A stretch of 64,000 nucleotides of DNA, from the NCBI GenBank assembly GCA_025617745.1, contig CM046866.1:17119725-17183724 (forward strand). The letters are read 5' to 3'. The stretch is from Heliocidaris erythrogramma. Taxonomy: Eukaryota > Echinodermata > Echinoidea > Camarodonta > Echinometridae. A program made the position numbers and the translations under genes. Below are positions 62,776 to 64,000 of the stretch, piece after piece. A model generated the notes under the pieces. It was given only the letters and a program-made list of their open reading frames with translations, ran no database searches and had not been told where the DNA came from. Positions within the stretch are counted from its first letter, which is position 1. Each line of letters starts with the position of its first letter.

Positions 62776-63149
62776 GGCAATATGATTATGAAGTCTATAA
62801 AAATGGTTACGAACCCCATAGAAATGCCAAGAGTCGCACAGTCATGGAGGCTGCCGTTTGCTTTCCTGGATGACATCACAGAAGCATAGCCAACAAAAGT
62901 CATGGCGCGTACGCGCAGCTCAGCCGTGCTTTAGAGCCTTTTTGCTGTGCGTTATCACTTTTTTTTGCACGGTCACGTGGTGTTATTTGACCAATCAGAA
63001 TGGCTACATTCTTGAACCCATTTTATAACAAGTTTTATGAAACGGGCCCTAACCGCTTGATAGGGGATGGGATGGAAAAGGAAGCAGGGGTGATCTGACA
63101 TTTGTTTGTGGCCTTAATAGAGTTAGTGTTGTAATTGGATTTTAGGTTA

Positions 63150-64000
63150 CTTGGTTTGAGTTTAGGGTAAGGGTTAGGATTGCTATTGGGTTGTTTGTTA
63201 GGTTTACATGTAGGGTTAGGGCTAGGTTTAGTGTTGGGTCCAAGGGTTAGGTTTAGGGTAAGGGTTAGCATTGCTATTGGGTTGTTTGTTTGGTTTACAT
63301 GTAGGGTTAGGGTTTGGTTTAGTGTTGGGTCCAAGGGTAAGGTTTAGGTTTAGGTTTAGGGTAGAGGTTAGCATTGCTATTGGGTTGTTGGTTAGGTTTA
63401 CATGTAGGGTTAGGGCTAGGTTTAGTGTTGGGTCCAAGGGTTAGGTTTAGGTTTAGGTTTAGGGTAAGGGTTAGCATTGCTATTGGGTTGTTGGTTAGGT
63501 TTACATGTAGGGTTAGGGTTAGGTTTAGTGTTGGGTCCAAGGGTTAGGTTTAGGTTTCGGGTAAGGGTTAGGATTGCTATTGGGTTGTTGGTTAGGTTTA
63601 CATGTAGGGTTAGGGCTAGGTTTAGTGTTGGGTCCAAGGGTTAGGGTTAGGTTTAGGTTTAGGTTTAGGGTAAGGGTTAGCATTGCTATTGGGTTGTTGG
63701 TTAGGTTTACATGTAGGGTTAGGGTTAGGTTTAGTGTTGGGTCCAAGGGTTAGGTTTAGGTTTAGGTTTAGGGTAAGGGTTAGCATTGCTATTGGGTTGT
63801 TGGTTAGGTTTACATGTAGGGTTAGGGTTAGGTTTATTCTTGGGTCCAAGGGTTAGGTTTAGGTTTAGGGTAAGGGTTAGCATTGCTATTGGGTTGTTGG
63901 TTGGGTTTACATGTAGGGTTAGGGTTAGGTTTAGTGTTGGGTCCAAGGGTTAGGTTTAGGTTTAGGGTAAGGGTTAGCATTGCTATTGGGTTGTTGGTTA
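63150..64000 (+). repeat. Telomere-like satellite, ~103-bp unit, at least 8 copies, runs off the window
   Basis: Each unit contains GGGTTAGCATTGCTATTGGG, TTGTTGGTTAGGTTTACATG, TAGGGTTAGGG.TAGGTTTAGT and GTTGGGTCCAAGGGTTAGG, with runs of GGTTTA and GGGTTA hexamers. Successive unit spacings are 103, 103, 97, 109, 103 and 97 bp, that is, changes of exactly 6 bp. The - strand open frames (MDPTLNL.LTLHVN...) are produced by the repeat and are not genes. Confidence 0.92.

Larger units (their letters stand above)
47034..64000 (+). other. Syntrophin intron 1 (rest of window)
   Basis: No second syntrophin exon (expected to begin near VKF/VKYM.E.TPY) was found, so the intron probably spans the remaining 17 kb and beyond. 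It contains microsatellites, a small TTAA hairpin (49071-49150), tandem repeats (49240-50560, 51271-51583, 55119-55310), a TTAA-flanked transposon (58684-59926), MITEs (60885-61136, 62463-62775) and a satellite (63150 to the end). The intervals 52600-55000 and 55310-58100 show nothing beyond G/C runs and AT-rich DNA. No open frame carries a recognisable domain. Confidence 0.65.

Noticed and set aside
63035-63946. Seven ~70-aa Asn/Pro/Leu-rich frames on -
   Set aside because: Produced by the telomere-like satellite; each frame spans about two units and has no independent support.

Overview
The window is AT-rich metazoan DNA with spliced genes, long introns, many small transposon remnants, poly-G/poly-C runs and frequent TACATGTA palindromes. 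It looks like a marine deuterostome invertebrate, most likely an echinoderm such as a sea urchin. That assignment is an inference from protein similarity and repeat style; no sequence search was run.

Three protein-coding genes can be supported. (1) A complete TENT4 (PAPD5/PAPD7, Trf4-type) non-canonical poly(A) polymerase lies on the + strand at 3489-23253, in ten coding exons that join in frame to 834 aa with all three catalytic aspartates. (2) A complete mitochondrial malonyl-CoA:ACP transacylase (MCAT) lies on the - strand at 42866-33904, in five coding exons that join to 505 aa with the Ser/His dyad. (3) The first coding exon of an alpha/beta-type syntrophin lies on the + strand at 46469-47033; its remaining exons are beyond the window, so 47034-64000 is read as part of its first intron. 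TENT4 and MCAT converge across a 10.6 kb gene-free interval. MCAT and syntrophin diverge from a 3.6 kb interval that holds a 689-bp tandem duplication with CpG-rich, TCTCGCGA-containing sequence.

Region by region: 1-3488 is repeat-rich upstream DNA ending in a TENT4 promoter area with NRF1-like and YY1-like motifs. TENT4 introns carry a large inverted repeat (4884-5771), a piggyBac-like MITE nested in a Tc1/mariner-like MITE (6146-6748), a TIR element whose tandem repeats contain perfect DR1 nuclear-receptor motifs (9445-10369), a decayed duplicate of a catalytic exon (about 12335-12505) and a MITE with 49-bp TIRs (16659-16971). The interval 23254-33903 holds foldback and MITE elements plus two extra copies of the 3' end of the MCAT last exon. 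MCAT introns hold a 7SL-like SINE, a second DR1-bearing TIR/tandem-repeat element (36547-38069) and a tRNA-derived SINE. The syntrophin intron holds a tandem array near 50 kb, a 1.24 kb TTAA-flanked element with a paralogous empty site inside the same window, nested MITEs and, at the right edge, a telomere-like (TTAGGG-related) satellite.

The three genes do not form one pathway: RNA tailing in the nucleus and cytoplasm, mitochondrial fatty-acid synthesis, and the dystrophin-associated scaffold. I found no convincing new protein-coding system. The most unusual signals are small local duplications of exon sequence (TENT4 exon 4, MCAT exon 5) and the recurrence of DR1 motifs in two unrelated tandem-repeat transposable elements.
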